Assembly (NCBI GenBank): GCA_004010935.1
Contig: CP026511.1
Span: forward strand, 1,054,001 to 1,118,000
From: Pseudomonadaceae bacterium SI-3
Lineage (GTDB): Bacteria > Pseudomonadota > Gammaproteobacteria > Pseudomonadales > Pseudomonadaceae
Reading direction: 5' to 3'
Length of the DNA: 64,000 bases
Shown: in pieces, positions 55,718 to 64,000 of the stretch
How the letters are laid out: the number at the start of each line of letters is the position of its first letter
How positions within the stretch are numbered: the first letter of the stretch is position 1
Position numbers and translations under genes: made by a program
The notes under the pieces: generated by a model
Seen by the model: only the letters and a program-made list of their open reading frames with translations
Told to the model about the DNA's origin: nothing
Databases searched by the model: none

Positions 55718-55801
55718 GTGACGCATCGTTCAAGCCGAACTGGCGTCCCTGCCGACGTCGGTAGCGGAAGCCAAATCATGCTGTGTCGGGGGCTCGGCTG
55801 A
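55718..55801 (+). CDS. Possible 27-residue leader ORF coupled to the GGDEF-EAL gene
   Basis: A GTG at 55718 follows the AAGGAG at 55706-55711 at an ideal distance. Its frame (MTHRSSRTGVPADVGSGSQ and so on) runs 27 codons and its TGA overlaps the ATG of the next gene (TGATG). An ATG at 55714 is too close to the binding site, and its frame ends after 16 codons. The peptide has no known motif; a coupling leader is inference. Confidence 0.35.
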   Translation: MTHRSSRTGVPADVGSGSQIMLCRGLG

Positions 55802-57942
55802 TGGCGTGGTCGCAACCCCAATCAAAGCCTCGGACCCGCACATTGCTGGTCGTCGATGATCGCGAGGCGAACCTGGTGGCCATGGAGGCCCTGCTCGGCG
55901 ATGGCGACTGGCAGGTCCATACGGTTAATTCTGGTGAAGCCGCGTTGCAGGCGTTGCTCGATCTGGACGTAGAACTGGTGTTGCTGGACGTCCAGATGCC
56001 AGGCATGGACGGATTTGAAGTGGCGCGCCTGATGCGCGGTAGCCCGCACGCACGCTACACGCCGATCATCTTCGTATCGGCCATTGCGCATACGCGTGAG
56101 TCGGTGTTGCGTGGTTACGCGACGGGTGCGGTGGATTTCATTCTCAAGCCGTTCGATCCGCAGGTGCTCAAGCACAAGATCAATACGTTGCTCAGCCATG
56201 AGCACAATCGGCGTGACTTGCAGCTACTCAGCCAGCAGCTCGACAGTGCAAGGGCGTTTAACGCTTCCGTACTCAATAACGCTGCCGAAGGCATTCTGGT
56301 GGTGGGTGAGGACGGATTCATCAACTTCGCCAACCCGGCGATCGCCAAAATGCTGCACACCAGTGTCGATGATCTGCAAGGTACCGCGCTGATCAAGCAC
56401 CTGGCCTCGCCGCAGATGCCACAGGCCTGGCGTGATACCGATTTCTACCAACATTGGCGTAGCGGCAATACCTATCGTCTTCATGAGGCGCAGCTGTTCA
56501 CTGCCAACGGAGACACGCTGCCAGTGGCACTGTCTTCATCACCGCTGCCTCGTCAGCAGCGTTCAATGGTGGTGATCGCCCTGGATATGTCGGTGGTGCG
56601 CAGCTTGCACGTGCAGCTGGAAACCCAAGCTGTAACCGACTCGCTCACGGGCCTGCTCAATCGTCGCGGTTTTCATCAGGCGCTGGATTCGGCTTTGGCG
56701 CGGGTCGATCGCAACGGCAAGCGCATGGCCATCCTCTATATCGACCTTGATGGTTTCAAGCGCATCAACGATTCGCTGGGGCACGATGCCGGCGACGAGA
56801 TTCTCTGTCGCGTAGCGCGCGTATTGGAAGCCTGCATGCGTCCATACGACATCATCGCCCGAATGGGCGGTGACGAGTTCACTGCGTTGCTGGACTCTCT
56901 GGATCATCCAGAAGATGCCGCCAGGGTGGCGGAAAAGCTCATAGAGTTAATTTCGGTTCGACATACCATCGACGGCACGGATGTCACGCTCGGTGCCAGT
57001 ATTGGCATTGCGAATTTTCCGGATTGCGGCCAGAGCGTGGAAGAGTTGCTTCGCTCGGCGGACATGGCCATGTACGAGGCCAAACGCAACGGCCGGCAGC
57101 AATATCGCTTCTTCTCCGGTGAGATGAACGGGCGGGCCCACGCGCGCCTGATGATGGAAGAAAACTTGCGTAGCACCATCGAGCGCAATGGTTTCGCTTT
57201 GGCCTATCAGCCGCAGGTCGTGCTCGAGACCGGTGAGCTGCGTGGGTTCGAGGCCTTGCTGCGCTGGAATTACGCTGGGCGCGGTTCGGTGGAGCCAAGT
57301 GTATTCATCCCCTTGCTGGAAGAAACCCGGCTAATTGACCGGGTCGGCGAATGGGCGCTGCGTGAAGGCCTGGCCCAGTGTCGCGACTGGCGTGAGCGAT
57401 TCGGCGACAAGCTGGTGCTGAGCTTCAACGTCAGCCCGGTGCAGTTCCGCCGAGCCGGATTGATCGACGAGTTGCGCCGGCTGCTCGATGAGTATCAGCT
57501 TGATCCCCGACAGTTGGAGCTGGAGGTCACCGAGGGCGCACTGATGGAGGACCTGGAGCAGAGCTGCGACAAGCTTCGTCAGCTGCGTGAGCTGGGGGTC
57601 AGGGTGGCGGTAGATGACTTCGGCACCGGTTACTCATCGCTGGCTTACCTGCGCCATTTCGATCTGGATACGCTGAAGATTGATCGATTGTTCATCGCCA
57701 ACATGCTCGATTCGCCCCGCGATGCTGCAGTGGTCAGCACCATTATCGATCTGGGGAGAAACCTGGGACTGGAGGTGATTGCCGAGGGCGTTGAAACGCT
57801 GGCCCAGCGCGAGTGGCTGATCGACCATGACTGCCACGTGATGCAAGGGTTTCTGGTCGCGCCAGGGCTGGCCGTTGAGGACGCTCTGGAATTTCCGCGA
57901 ACAACCGACTGGCTAAATCTTGAACATCGACCGGCCGGCTAG
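55801..57942 (+). CDS. REC-PAS-GGDEF-EAL response regulator
   Basis: A 713-residue c-di-GMP signalling protein from the ATG at 55801 (MAWSQPQSKPRTRTLLVVDD). The receiver has Asp63 in LVLLDVQMPGMDG. A PAS domain follows (about 165-260). The cyclase domain keeps the GGDEF signature (RMGGDEFTALLD) with an RPYD inhibitory site five residues before it; the phosphodiesterase domain has the EAL start GFEALLRW and DDFGTGYSSLAYL. Both activities look intact. The receiver is likely phosphorylated by the upstream hybrid kinase; the two genes are about 93 bases apart. Confidence 0.94.
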   Translation: MAWSQPQSKPRTRTLLVVDDREANLVAMEALLGDGDWQVHTVNSGEAALQALLDLDVELVLLDVQMPGMDGFEVARLMRGSPHARYTPIIFVSAIAHTRESVLRGYATGAVDFILKPFDPQVLKHKINTLLSHEHNRRDLQLLSQQLDSARAFNASVLNNAAEGILVVGEDGFINFANPAIAKMLHTSVDDLQGTALIKHLASPQMPQAWRDTDFYQHWRSGNTYRLHEAQLFTANGDTLPVALSSSPLPRQQRSMVVIALDMSVVRSLHVQLETQAVTDSLTGLLNRRGFHQALDSALARVDRNGKRMAILYIDLDGFKRINDSLGHDAGDEILCRVARVLEACMRPYDIIARMGGDEFTALLDSLDHPEDAARVAEKLIELISVRHTIDGTDVTLGASIGIANFPDCGQSVEELLRSADMAMYEAKRNGRQQYRFFSGEMNGRAHARLMMEENLRSTIERNGFALAYQPQVVLETGELRGFEALLRWNYAGRGSVEPSVFIPLLEETRLIDRVGEWALREGLAQCRDWRERFGDKLVLSFNVSPVQFRRAGLIDELRRLLDEYQLDPRQLELEVTEGALMEDLEQSCDKLRQLRELGVRVAVDDFGTGYSSLAYLRHFDLDTLKIDRLFIANMLDSPRDAAVVSTIIDLGRNLGLEVIAEGVETLAQREWLIDHDCHVMQGFLVAPGLAVEDALEFPRTTDWLNLEHRPAG

Positions 57943-57950
57943 TGCCGGCC
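57933..57950 (+). terminator. Hairpin at the end of the GGDEF-EAL gene
   Basis: GGCCGGC (57933-57939) and GCCGGCC (57944-57950) with a TAGT loop that includes the stop codon; TGTTTGG follows. It lies between convergent genes. Confidence 0.6.
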
Positions 57951-57957
57951 TGTTTGG

Positions 57958-58878
57958 CTAAGCTGAAGCGCCATGACGAGCCGGGTATTGGTGATGTAGC
58001 TTTTCGAGCTCGGCATCTTTGTCGCTCCAGAGCTCATTGACCCACTCCTGAAAGCTCAACCGGTAGGCTTCGTCCTGGTCGTAGCTACGGTGTAGGAACT
58101 CGGCAGGGATCGGCTGCGAGTCGATGCGCATCACGACCCGGCCGATTCGGCCGCAGAGCAGGTCCCAGAAGCTCGAGTTGCCGTCCGGGTAGTGAATGGT
58201 GACGTTGATCAGTGCCGTCAGTTGCTCGCCCATCGCATCGATCACGAACGCAATGCCTCCGGCCCGGGGTTTGAGCAGGTAGCGGTAGGGCGATGCCTGT
58301 TCAGTGTGCTTGTCCTCGGTGAAACGGGTGCCTTCGAGAAAATTGAACACCGACACCGGGTTGGTCCGGTAGCGTTCACAGGCTTTGCGGGTGGTGGCCA
58401 GATCCTCGCCGCGCTTCTCCGGGTACTTGGTCAGGTATTCCTTGCTGAAGCGCTTCATAAAGGGAAACTCCAGCGCCCACCAGCACAGGCCGATGACCGG
58501 CACCCAGATCAGCTCCTGCTTGAGGAAAAACTTCAGGATCGGCATCCGCCGGTTGAACTGGTACTGCAACATCAGGATGTCAGCCCAGCTCTGGTGGTTG
58601 CTGGTAACCAGATAGGAGTGTTGCAGATCGACCTTTTCGAGTCCCTGCACGTCCCACTCGGTTCGCCGCACCTGATCCATCCAGAAGCTGTTCACGGCCA
58701 TCCAGGATTCGGCGATCCAGTGCATGCCAAAGCGCAATGCGCGCTGAATACGCGGAACCGGTAGCGCAAGCTTGAGTAATGACAGGGCAAACAACGGCCA
58801 GCACCAGAACAGCGTGTTCAACGCCAGGGTCAAGCCAGCCAGGACACCCCGTAGTGGGGCAGGAAGGACGCTCAGCAT
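57958..58878 (-). CDS. Acyltransferase (YihG/PlsC family)
   Basis: About 306 residues from the ATG at 58878 (MLSVLPAPLRGVLAGL), with one or two membrane helices near the N-terminus. The catalytic HX4D motif is in TSNHQSWADILM, and FNFLEGTRFTED is the substrate-binding block. It resembles YihG, which adds specific fatty acids to lysophosphatidic acid in E. coli. A longer frame to 58962 adds a non-conserved extension. It faces the GGDEF-EAL gene, convergent with it. Confidence 0.88.
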   Translation of the reverse strand: MLSVLPAPLRGVLAGLTLALNTLFWCWPLFALSLLKLALPVPRIQRALRFGMHWIAESWMAVNSFWMDQVRRTEWDVQGLEKVDLQHSYLVTSNHQSWADILMLQYQFNRRMPILKFFLKQELIWVPVIGLCWWALEFPFMKRFSKEYLTKYPEKRGEDLATTRKACERYRTNPVSVFNFLEGTRFTEDKHTEQASPYRYLLKPRAGGIAFVIDAMGEQLTALINVTIHYPDGNSSFWDLLCGRIGRVVMRIDSQPIPAEFLHRSYDQDEAYRLSFQEWVNELWSDKDAELEKLHHQYPARHGASA

Positions 58879-58968
58879 CGATTGGATCTTATATCCGTCA
58901 ATAAAGGCGGCAAGAGTACCGATTGTGTGCTGAACTGCAAGGCAAAAAGTAGCGCCTAGCATTGCGAA

Positions 58969-58993
58969 GCGCCCGGCCAGGCTGGCCGGGCGC
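58969..58993 (-). terminator. Terminator of pta
   Basis: GCGCCCGGCCAG (58969-58980) pairs with CTGGCCGGGCGC (58982-58993), a very stable stem 11 bases past the pta stop on the minus strand. The T-run is short (CTTCGC). Confidence 0.65.
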
Positions 58994-59003
58994 GGGACGC
59001 AGA

Positions 59004-61100
59004 TCAGGCCTTCTGGTTGTCAGCCTGCAGAGCGGTCAACGCGATGGTGAACACAATGTCGTCCACCAGTGCGCCGCGGGACAGGTCATTGACCGGCTTG
59101 CGCAGGCCTTGCAGCATCGGGCCGACGCTGATCACGTTGGCGCTGCGCTGAACCGCCTTGTAGGTGGTGTTACCCGTGTTCAGGTCAGGGAAGATGAACA
59201 CCGTGGCTTGACCTGCCACCAGGCTGTTAGGCGCCTTTTGCTTGCCGACACTGGCGACCGATGCGGCGTCGTACTGCAGCGGACCGTCGATTGGCAGGGT
59301 GGGTGCGCGCTCCTGGGCGATGCGTGTGGCTTCAGCAACCTTTTCCACCTCGGCGCCACTGCCGGACGTGCCAGTGGAATAGCTGATCATCGCCACGCGC
59401 GGGTTGACGCCTAGCGCGACGGCCGATTCGGCGCTCTGCAGGGCAATCTCCGCCAGCTCGGTAGCACTCGGGTTCGGATTTACAGCGCAGTCGCCGTAGA
59501 CCAGTACTTGATCCGGCAGCAGCATGAAGAACACCGACGAGACCAGGCTGTAGCCAGGCGCCGTTTTGATCAGCTGCAGCGCCGGGCGAATGGTGTTAGC
59601 GGTGGTGTGTATTGCGCCGGAAACCAGACCGTCCACTTCGTCGAGCGCCAGCATCATGGTGCCAAGGACCACCGTGTCCTTGAGCTGCTCACGCGCATCG
59701 TCCGGAGTCAGCCCCTTGGCCTTGCGCATTTCGCACATCGGCTCGACGTACTGGTTGATGAGCAGCTCCGGATCGAGAATCTCCAGGCTTGCCGGCAGCT
59801 GGATACCTTGCTCGCGTGCAACTGCCTGGACTTCTTCCGGCTTGGCCAGCAGTACACAGCGCGCGATGCCGCGCTCCTGACAAATGGCCGCGGCGCGGAT
59901 GGTGCGCGGCTCGTTGCCTTCCGGCAGGACGATGCGCTTGTTAGCTTGCTGTGCGCGCTTGACCAGCTGATAGCGGAACGCCGGAGGCGACAGGCGCAAC
60001 TCGCTGCGGGGTACGCTGAGTCGGGTATGCAGCAGTTCGGGCTGCAGGTGCTGCGCGATGAAGTCAGTAACCTGGCTGGCACGCTCGATGTCGTCCGCTG
60101 GGGTTTCCTTGTTCAGCCCGAACAGGTTGGTTGCCGTATCGTAGGAGCCCGTCTGCACGGTCATCACCGGCAGGCCGCCATCCAGTGCCGCTTTGCAGAG
60201 CTCGAGAATCCGCGGGTCGGGCGCGAAGTCACTGCACAGCAGCAGACCAGCGAGCCGGACACCATTGAGCGAGGCCAGGCTCGCCGCCAGGATGATGTCG
60301 TCGCGGTCGCCCGGGGTGACCACCAGAACGCCTGGCTGCAGGAGCTGCACCGTATTGGGGACGGCGCGGGCGCAGAGTACGATCTTGTCGACGCGACGCT
60401 GCTCCGCTTCACCGGCATGAAGCACCTTGGCGTCGAGCAGTTCGGCGATGTCGCGCGTCCGCAAAGCGTTGAGTTTGTCGGCGAAAGGAATTGCGCCAAG
60501 CAGCTGGAAATCTGCAGTGCCCAGCAGGGGCAGCTGCGCCTTGAGGCCGTCGATGAAGGCGGGCGCGCCGTCGTCACCCTTGACCTTGTTGAGAATCACG
60601 CCCAGCACTTTCGGGTCCTTGGCGCCACCGAACAGTTGGGCCTGGATCTCGATGCGCTCGGCCAGACGCTTGAGCGTGTCACTGCCTTGCGCTGCAATCA
60701 GAATGACATCCGCGTCCAGGCTTTTCGCCAGATGGGTGTTGATTCTTGACGTGTGGTTGAACTCACGCGTCGGCACCATGCCTTCGACAATGACCACGTC
60801 CTTGCCCGCGGCAACCTCCTGATAGCGGCTGACCACGTCCTCGAGCAGCAGGTCGAGTTCGCCATCGGCCAGCTGACGCTCGACCTGCTCCAATGGCAAC
60901 GGCTCGGGCGACAGGATATTCAGGGTGCGTTCTACCAGAACGCAAGAGCGTTCACGGCCTTGATCGTGGGGGAAGGGCTGGGCGATGGGCTTGAAGAAGC
61001 CAACCTTCAACCCGGCGCGCTGGAGTGCGCTGATCAGGCCGAGGCTGATGGAGTTGAGGCCGCCGCCAAAACCGCAGGGGGCGAGGAATAAGGTATGCAT
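59004..61100 (-). CDS. pta: Phosphate acetyltransferase
   Basis: Interconverts acetyl-CoA and acetyl-phosphate. The 698-residue long form has an N-terminal P-loop-like/DRTGG regulatory region (APCGFGGGLNSISLGLI; VIVEGMVP) and a C-terminal catalytic domain with MLALDEVDGLVSGAIHTT, SSVFFMLLP and DPLQYDAASV-like segments (IDGPLQYDAASV). It matches the E. coli long Pta class. It lies 99 bases downstream of ackA on the same strand, with a hairpin between them. Confidence 0.95.
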   Translation of the reverse strand: MHTLFLAPCGFGGGLNSISLGLISALQRAGLKVGFFKPIAQPFPHDQGRERSCVLVERTLNILSPEPLPLEQVERQLADGELDLLLEDVVSRYQEVAAGKDVVIVEGMVPTREFNHTSRINTHLAKSLDADVILIAAQGSDTLKRLAERIEIQAQLFGGAKDPKVLGVILNKVKGDDGAPAFIDGLKAQLPLLGTADFQLLGAIPFADKLNALRTRDIAELLDAKVLHAGEAEQRRVDKIVLCARAVPNTVQLLQPGVLVVTPGDRDDIILAASLASLNGVRLAGLLLCSDFAPDPRILELCKAALDGGLPVMTVQTGSYDTATNLFGLNKETPADDIERASQVTDFIAQHLQPELLHTRLSVPRSELRLSPPAFRYQLVKRAQQANKRIVLPEGNEPRTIRAAAICQERGIARCVLLAKPEEVQAVAREQGIQLPASLEILDPELLINQYVEPMCEMRKAKGLTPDDAREQLKDTVVLGTMMLALDEVDGLVSGAIHTTANTIRPALQLIKTAPGYSLVSSVFFMLLPDQVLVYGDCAVNPNPSATELAEIALQSAESAVALGVNPRVAMISYSTGTSGSGAEVEKVAEATRIAQERAPTLPIDGPLQYDAASVASVGKQKAPNSLVAGQATVFIFPDLNTGNTTYKAVQRSANVISVGPMLQGLRKPVNDLSRGALVDDIVFTIALTALQADNQKA

Positions 61101-61140
61101 GATGATCTCCTATCGGGCGAGGGCGATGCCAAGTAGACGA

Positions 61141-61169
61141 AACCCGACGCCGTTTGCGGTCGTCGGGTT
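61141..61169 (-). terminator. Hairpin between ackA and pta
   Basis: AACCCGACG (61141-61149) pairs with CGTCGGGTT (61161-61169); the flanks extend the pairing. In the minus direction it follows ackA, so it may attenuate read-through into pta. Confidence 0.5.
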
Positions 61170-61199
61170 CGTTCAGTGCGTCTAACCGTCGGCGCGCTA

Positions 61200-62387
61200 T
61201 CAGGCGTCGAGCAGCGCCAGTGTGTCCAGCGCGATTTGACGTTCTTCGTTAGTCGGTACCACCAGCACGCGGGGGCTGCCTGCCGCCTGGATTTCCCCGC
61301 CGACACCCCGCGTGCAGCGTGCGTTGGCGTCTTCGTCCAGCTTGAAGTTGAACAGCTTCAGGTGTTCGAGGGTGCGGGTGCGCACAGCCGTCGAGTTCTC
61401 ACCGATGCCGCCGGTGAAAATCAGTCCGTCGAGTTTCGGCAGCGCGCAGGCCATGCTTGCCAGGGACTTGGCCAGGCGGTAGCAGAAGACTTCGAACGCC
61501 AGGGTGGCGCCGGGATGCCCAGCAACCCGGGCTTCCTGCAGCGTGCGCAGGTCATTGGATAGTCCGGACAGACCTTTCAGGCCGCTGTCGTGATTGAGCA
61601 TGCGATCGATCTGCTCCAGGCTCCAGCCCAGGGTGCGGTTCAGGTAGCTGTGCAGGTTGGGGTCGACATCACCGCTACGGGTGCCCATTACCAGGCCTTC
61701 CAGTGGGGTCAGGCCCATGCTGGTGTCGCGGCTTTCGCCATTGACGATGGCGCAGGTCGAGCACCCGTTGCCCAGGTGAGCCGTCAGCCAGCAGCTGTCA
61801 TCGACCGGAAGTCCAGTCATCTCGGCGGCACGCTTGCTGACGTAGTTGTGGCTGGTGCCGTGGAAACCGTAGCGGCGGACACTGTGTTCCTTGTAAAGGA
61901 ATTCCGGCACGGCGTAGCGGAACGCATGCTCCGGCATGGTCTGGTGGAAAGCGGTGTCGAACACGCTGACCTGCGGCAGGCCCGGGAACAGGGCCATGGC
62001 TGCATCAATTCCGACCAGGTTGGCCGGGTTGTGCAGTGGCGCCAGCTGCGCGCTGTCGCGGATTGCCTTGAGCACCGGCTCGTCGATCAGGCTGGAACCG
62101 GTGAAGTGTTCGCCACCATGGACCACACGATGGCCGATCCCGTCCAGCTTGCCGCCTGCGGCCTCTTGAGCCACCGGCAGGAGTTTTTCGAGCGCGGCAC
62201 GGTGATCAGCACCCGGAATGTTCAGGCTCTGCTTGGTGTCCCCCAGCTGCCAGTGCACCACGGCTTCGGGGGAGCCGAGACGTTCGGCCAAGCCCTGCAG
62301 GGGGAAAGTGGCTTGGGCTTCGTTGACCAGTGCGAATTTGATCGACGAGCTGCCGCAGTTAATCACCAGGATGTTACGAGCTGACAT
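61200..62387 (-). CDS. ackA: Acetate kinase
   Basis: Converts acetyl-phosphate and ADP to acetate and ATP, and the reverse. The 395 residues have the start [16 protein letters not shown], the HRVVHGGE block, [40 protein letters not shown] and the C-terminal [17 protein letters not shown]. Length is standard. It is the first gene of the ackA-pta pair. Confidence 0.96.
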   Translation of the reverse strand: MSARNILVINCGSSSIKFALVNEAQATFPLQGLAERLGSPEAVVHWQLGDTKQSLNIPGADHRAALEKLLPVAQEAAGGKLDGIGHRVVHGGEHFTGSSLIDEPVLKAIRDSAQLAPLHNPANLVGIDAAMALFPGLPQVSVFDTAFHQTMPEHAFRYAVPEFLYKEHSVRRYGFHGTSHNYVSKRAAEMTGLPVDDSCWLTAHLGNGCSTCAIVNGESRDTSMGLTPLEGLVMGTRSGDVDPNLHSYLNRTLGWSLEQIDRMLNHDSGLKGLSGLSNDLRTLQEARVAGHPGATLAFEVFCYRLAKSLASMACALPKLDGLIFTGGIGENSTAVRTRTLEHLKLFNFKLDEDANARCTRGVGGEIQAAGSPRVLVVPTNEERQIALDTLALLDA

Positions 62388-62627
62388 CGGTGCTCCTTGG
62401 ATGCGAAATTAATTGTTGAAATAGGTCGCCTACATTTACTGGCGTGGATTCTTGCATAACCTTGAGAGCCGCGATGCTCTCCAAAGGTTGTATTCGTTAC
62501 CACCTAGGGCATGAAGTCGCGTGGGGTGGATCTGCTGCCGATGGTCCCCTAAATCGTGCGTCGGTTCGCAATCAATGCAGCTCGCGGTTAGACTTTCACA
62601 CACATTCCCCAACAAAGGTTTTGCCTC

Positions 62628-63113
62628 ATGCAGATTGCCGCTAACAAGGCTGTGTCAATCGACTACACACTCACCAATGATGCCGGTGAAGTGATCGACA
62701 GCTCGGCCGGCGGCGCGCCGCTGGTCTATTTGCACGGTTCGGGCAACATCATTTCCGGTCTTGAAAAGGCGCTGGAAGGCAAGCAAGGCGGTGACGAAGT
62801 GAAGGTCGCCATCGAACCGCAGGATGCCTACGGTGAGTACAGCCCGGAACTGGTCGCCACCCTCAATCGTGCGATGTTTGAAGGCGTCGATGAGCTTGAA
62901 GTCGGCATGCAGTTTCACGCCTCCGGCCCGGACGGCGGGATGCAGATCGTCACCATTCGTGATGTTGAAGGCGACGATGTGATCGTTGACGGTAATCATC
63001 CGCTGGCCGGGCAGCGCCTCAACTTCGAAGTCAAGATTGTTGATGTGCGTGAAGCCAGCGAAGAAGAAATCGCTCATGGTCATGTGCATGGCGAAGGTGG
63101 TCACCAACACTGA
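62628..63113 (+). CDS. FKBP-type peptidyl-prolyl isomerase (SlyD-like)
   Basis: A 161-residue cytoplasmic prolyl isomerase/chaperone. The FKBP fold with the inserted flap is visible: VSIDYTLTNDAGEVIDSSAGGAPLVYLHGSGNIISGLEKALEGKQGGDEV. The C-terminus is histidine-rich (AHGHVHGEGGHQH), like the metal-binding tail of SlyD but shorter, so nickel or zinc binding is possible. It is divergent from ackA, and a terminator precedes the next gene. Confidence 0.9.
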   Translation: MQIAANKAVSIDYTLTNDAGEVIDSSAGGAPLVYLHGSGNIISGLEKALEGKQGGDEVKVAIEPQDAYGEYSPELVATLNRAMFEGVDELEVGMQFHASGPDGGMQIVTIRDVEGDDVIVDGNHPLAGQRLNFEVKIVDVREASEEEIAHGHVHGEGGHQH

Positions 63114-63166
63114 TTGGCGCCCGCAAGCGGCTGGTCAGCGAGAAGCCCGGATCGAACGGGCCATGG

Positions 63167-63197
63167 AAGCGCTTCGGTTCTGCCGGAGCGCTTTTTT
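63167..63197 (+). terminator. Terminator of the FKBP gene
   Basis: AAGCGCTTCGG (63167-63177) pairs with CCGGAGCGCTT (63183-63193) with one wobble, followed by a T-run to 63197. Just 18 bases later the next gene starts, so some read-through is possible. Confidence 0.75.
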
Positions 63198-63215
63198 ACT
63201 CTGGAGTACAAACAC

Positions 63216-63698
63216 ATGAGCGCGTTTCACGAGTTGGTTCTGCCCGGCCTTGCGGGCCAGGAACTTCCCCTGGCGCCGTTGAAATCCCAGGTCACACTGG
63301 TGGTCAATGTGGCTTCCGAGTGCGGTCTCACGCCTCAATACGCAGGCTTGCAAGCGCTGCATGAGCGTTACCAGGATCGTGGTTTCGGCGTACTGGGCAT
63401 CCCCTGCAATCAGTTCGCTGCTCAGGAGCCAGGCAGCGATGCGGAAATCCTGCAGTTTTGCGACGAGAATTACGGCATCACCTTTCCGATCAGCAGCAAG
63501 CTCGAGGTCAACGGCTCGCAGCGTCACCCGTTGTACCGCCTGCTGGCAGGGGAGGGTGCTGACTTCCCAGGCGACATCAGCTGGAACTTCGAGAAGTTTC
63601 TGGTAGGCAAGGACGGACGTGTGCTGGCGCGCTTTTCGCCGCGCACTGCCCCGGATGATCCTGCGCTGATCCAGGCCATCGAAAGCGCGCTCGTCTGA
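63216..63698 (+). CDS. Glutathione peroxidase
   Basis: A 160-residue thiol peroxidase of the glutathione peroxidase family, from the ATG at 63216 (MSAFHELVLPGLAGQ). The catalytic Cys36 lies in VNVASECGLTPQY, with Gln in PCNQFAAQEPG and Trp in ISWNFEKFLVG completing the triad. In bacteria these usually use thioredoxin rather than glutathione as reductant (established for the family). It is downstream of the FKBP gene. Confidence 0.93.
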   Translation: MSAFHELVLPGLAGQELPLAPLKSQVTLVVNVASECGLTPQYAGLQALHERYQDRGFGVLGIPCNQFAAQEPGSDAEILQFCDENYGITFPISSKLEVNGSQRHPLYRLLAGEGADFPGDISWNFEKFLVGKDGRVLARFSPRTAPDDPALIQAIESALV

Positions 63699-63800
63699 GC
63701 GCGCCATCTCCTATCAAAGCCGTGTGTTGCTGCTGACGGCTTCTCGAAGTCGATATCGCGACAGCATGGCTCTGCAATAAGTGTCGTGGATGATGGTGGT

Positions 63801-63820
63801 CGGTCTAGACGACCGGTCAT
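63801..63820. promoter_or_regulatory. Candidate operator of the TetR gene
   Basis: Two adjacent perfect 8-bp palindromes, GTCTAGAC (63803-63810) and GACCGGTC (63811-63818), lie 15-30 bases before the TetR start. Such symmetry next to a TetR gene suggests an autoregulatory site. Confidence 0.5.
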
Positions 63821-63832
63821 ATCCTCGGCGCC

Positions 63833-64000
63833 ATGAGCAATCAAGCCCGCAACGACAAGCGTGACCTGATCCTGGCCAAGGGGGCGCAGGTGATGACCCG
63901 TCGTGGCTATCACGGCACCGGCGTGCTGGAAATCGTCCAGGCTGCCGGCATTCCCAAAGGTTCCTTCTATCACTACTTCGCCAGCAAAGAAGACTTCGCC
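63833..64000 (+). CDS. TetR family regulator, 3' end cut by the window
   Basis: The first 56 residues are present. MSNQARNDKRDLILAKGAQVM is followed by a typical TetR helix-turn-helix, GTGVLEIVQAAGIPKGSFYHYFASKEDF. The ligand domain lies beyond the window, so no inducer can be suggested. Palindromes just upstream probably bind it. Confidence 0.9.
   Translation, partial: MSNQARNDKRDLILAKGAQVMTRRGYHGTGVLEIVQAAGIPKGSFYHYFASKEDFA

Noticed and set aside
59508..60749. 413-codon plus-strand frame across pta
   Set aside because: Antisense to the well-supported pta gene; no motif or ribosome binding site.
1..64000. Prophage, insertion sequences or CRISPR array
   Set aside because: No transposase, integrase, phage structural gene, or regularly spaced repeat was seen anywhere in the window.

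Overview
The window is a contiguous piece of a high-GC gammaproteobacterial chromosome, almost certainly a pseudomonad and most likely of the Stutzerimonas (Pseudomonas) stutzeri group. The evidence is gene order and protein content: pgi, panD-panC-panB, folK-pcnB, the small RNA crcZ, cbrB-cbrA-cbrX, gluQ, dksA, an aminotransferase and sfsA follow the core Pseudomonas order. Genes typical of the genus (cbrA, crcZ, mqo, a PA4642-type protein, a DUF1329 protein) are also present. Species assignment is inference. I see no prophage, insertion sequence, CRISPR array, rRNA or tRNA gene; this is core chromosome with modest accessory content.

Layout. 1-7.2 kb (minus strand): an MpaB-type oxygenase (cut by the window edge), glucose-6-phosphate isomerase, pantothenate synthesis, folate synthesis (folK) and poly(A) polymerase. 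7.3-12.6 kb: the carbon catabolite control module, with CbrX/CbrA/CbrB and the sigma-54-dependent Hfq/Crc-sequestering RNA CrcZ. 12.7-19.8 kb: gluQ, dksA, an aminotransferase-sfsA pair on the plus strand, a PQQ-type sugar dehydrogenase lipoprotein, an MgtC-like protein and two uncharacterised membrane-anchored proteins. 19.8-21.1 kb: about 1.2 kb with no convincing gene but several DnaA-box-like 9-mers. 21.1-23.1 kb: a NarL-type two-component system on the minus strand, divergent from a nine-gene chemosensory operon at 23.4-32.0 kb (receptor, cheY, STAS protein, cheA, receptor, cheW, cheR, cheD, cheB). 32.1-36.4 kb: an alpha/beta hydrolase, a MFE-2-type dehydrogenase, a SulP transporter and a PA4642-family protein. 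36.7-45.5 kb: malate:quinone oxidoreductase, a YajG lipoprotein, a DUF1329 protein, a glycerophosphate acyltransferase-like protein, small proteins, an unusual SRAP-family protein and an M48 lipoprotein protease. 45.6-51.9 kb: a manganese exporter candidate behind a yybP-ykoY riboswitch, rsmC, a hydroxyacid dehydrogenase, a LysE exporter, an acyl-CoA ligase and an OmpA lipoprotein. 52-58 kb: a triple-receiver hybrid kinase followed by a REC-PAS-GGDEF-EAL protein. 58-64 kb: an acyltransferase, pta-ackA, an FKBP isomerase, glutathione peroxidase and the start of a TetR regulator.

The genes mostly group by function. CbrAB drives crcZ, which relieves Hfq/Crc repression. The chemosensory operon encodes a complete signalling array with adaptation enzymes. 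Its CheA carries a tandem repeat resembling the c-di-GMP-binding MshEN motif, and its first receptor has no periplasmic sensor domain. The pta-ackA pair makes or uses acetate. The hybrid kinase and GGDEF-EAL protein look like one signalling pair. The features I think most deserve attention are the MshEN-like CheA, the Mn2+ riboswitch/exporter unit, the DnaA-box cluster, the SRAP protein lacking two catalytic residues, and three short coding candidates (cbrX, a 27-codon leader before the GGDEF-EAL gene, and a 27-codon orphan).
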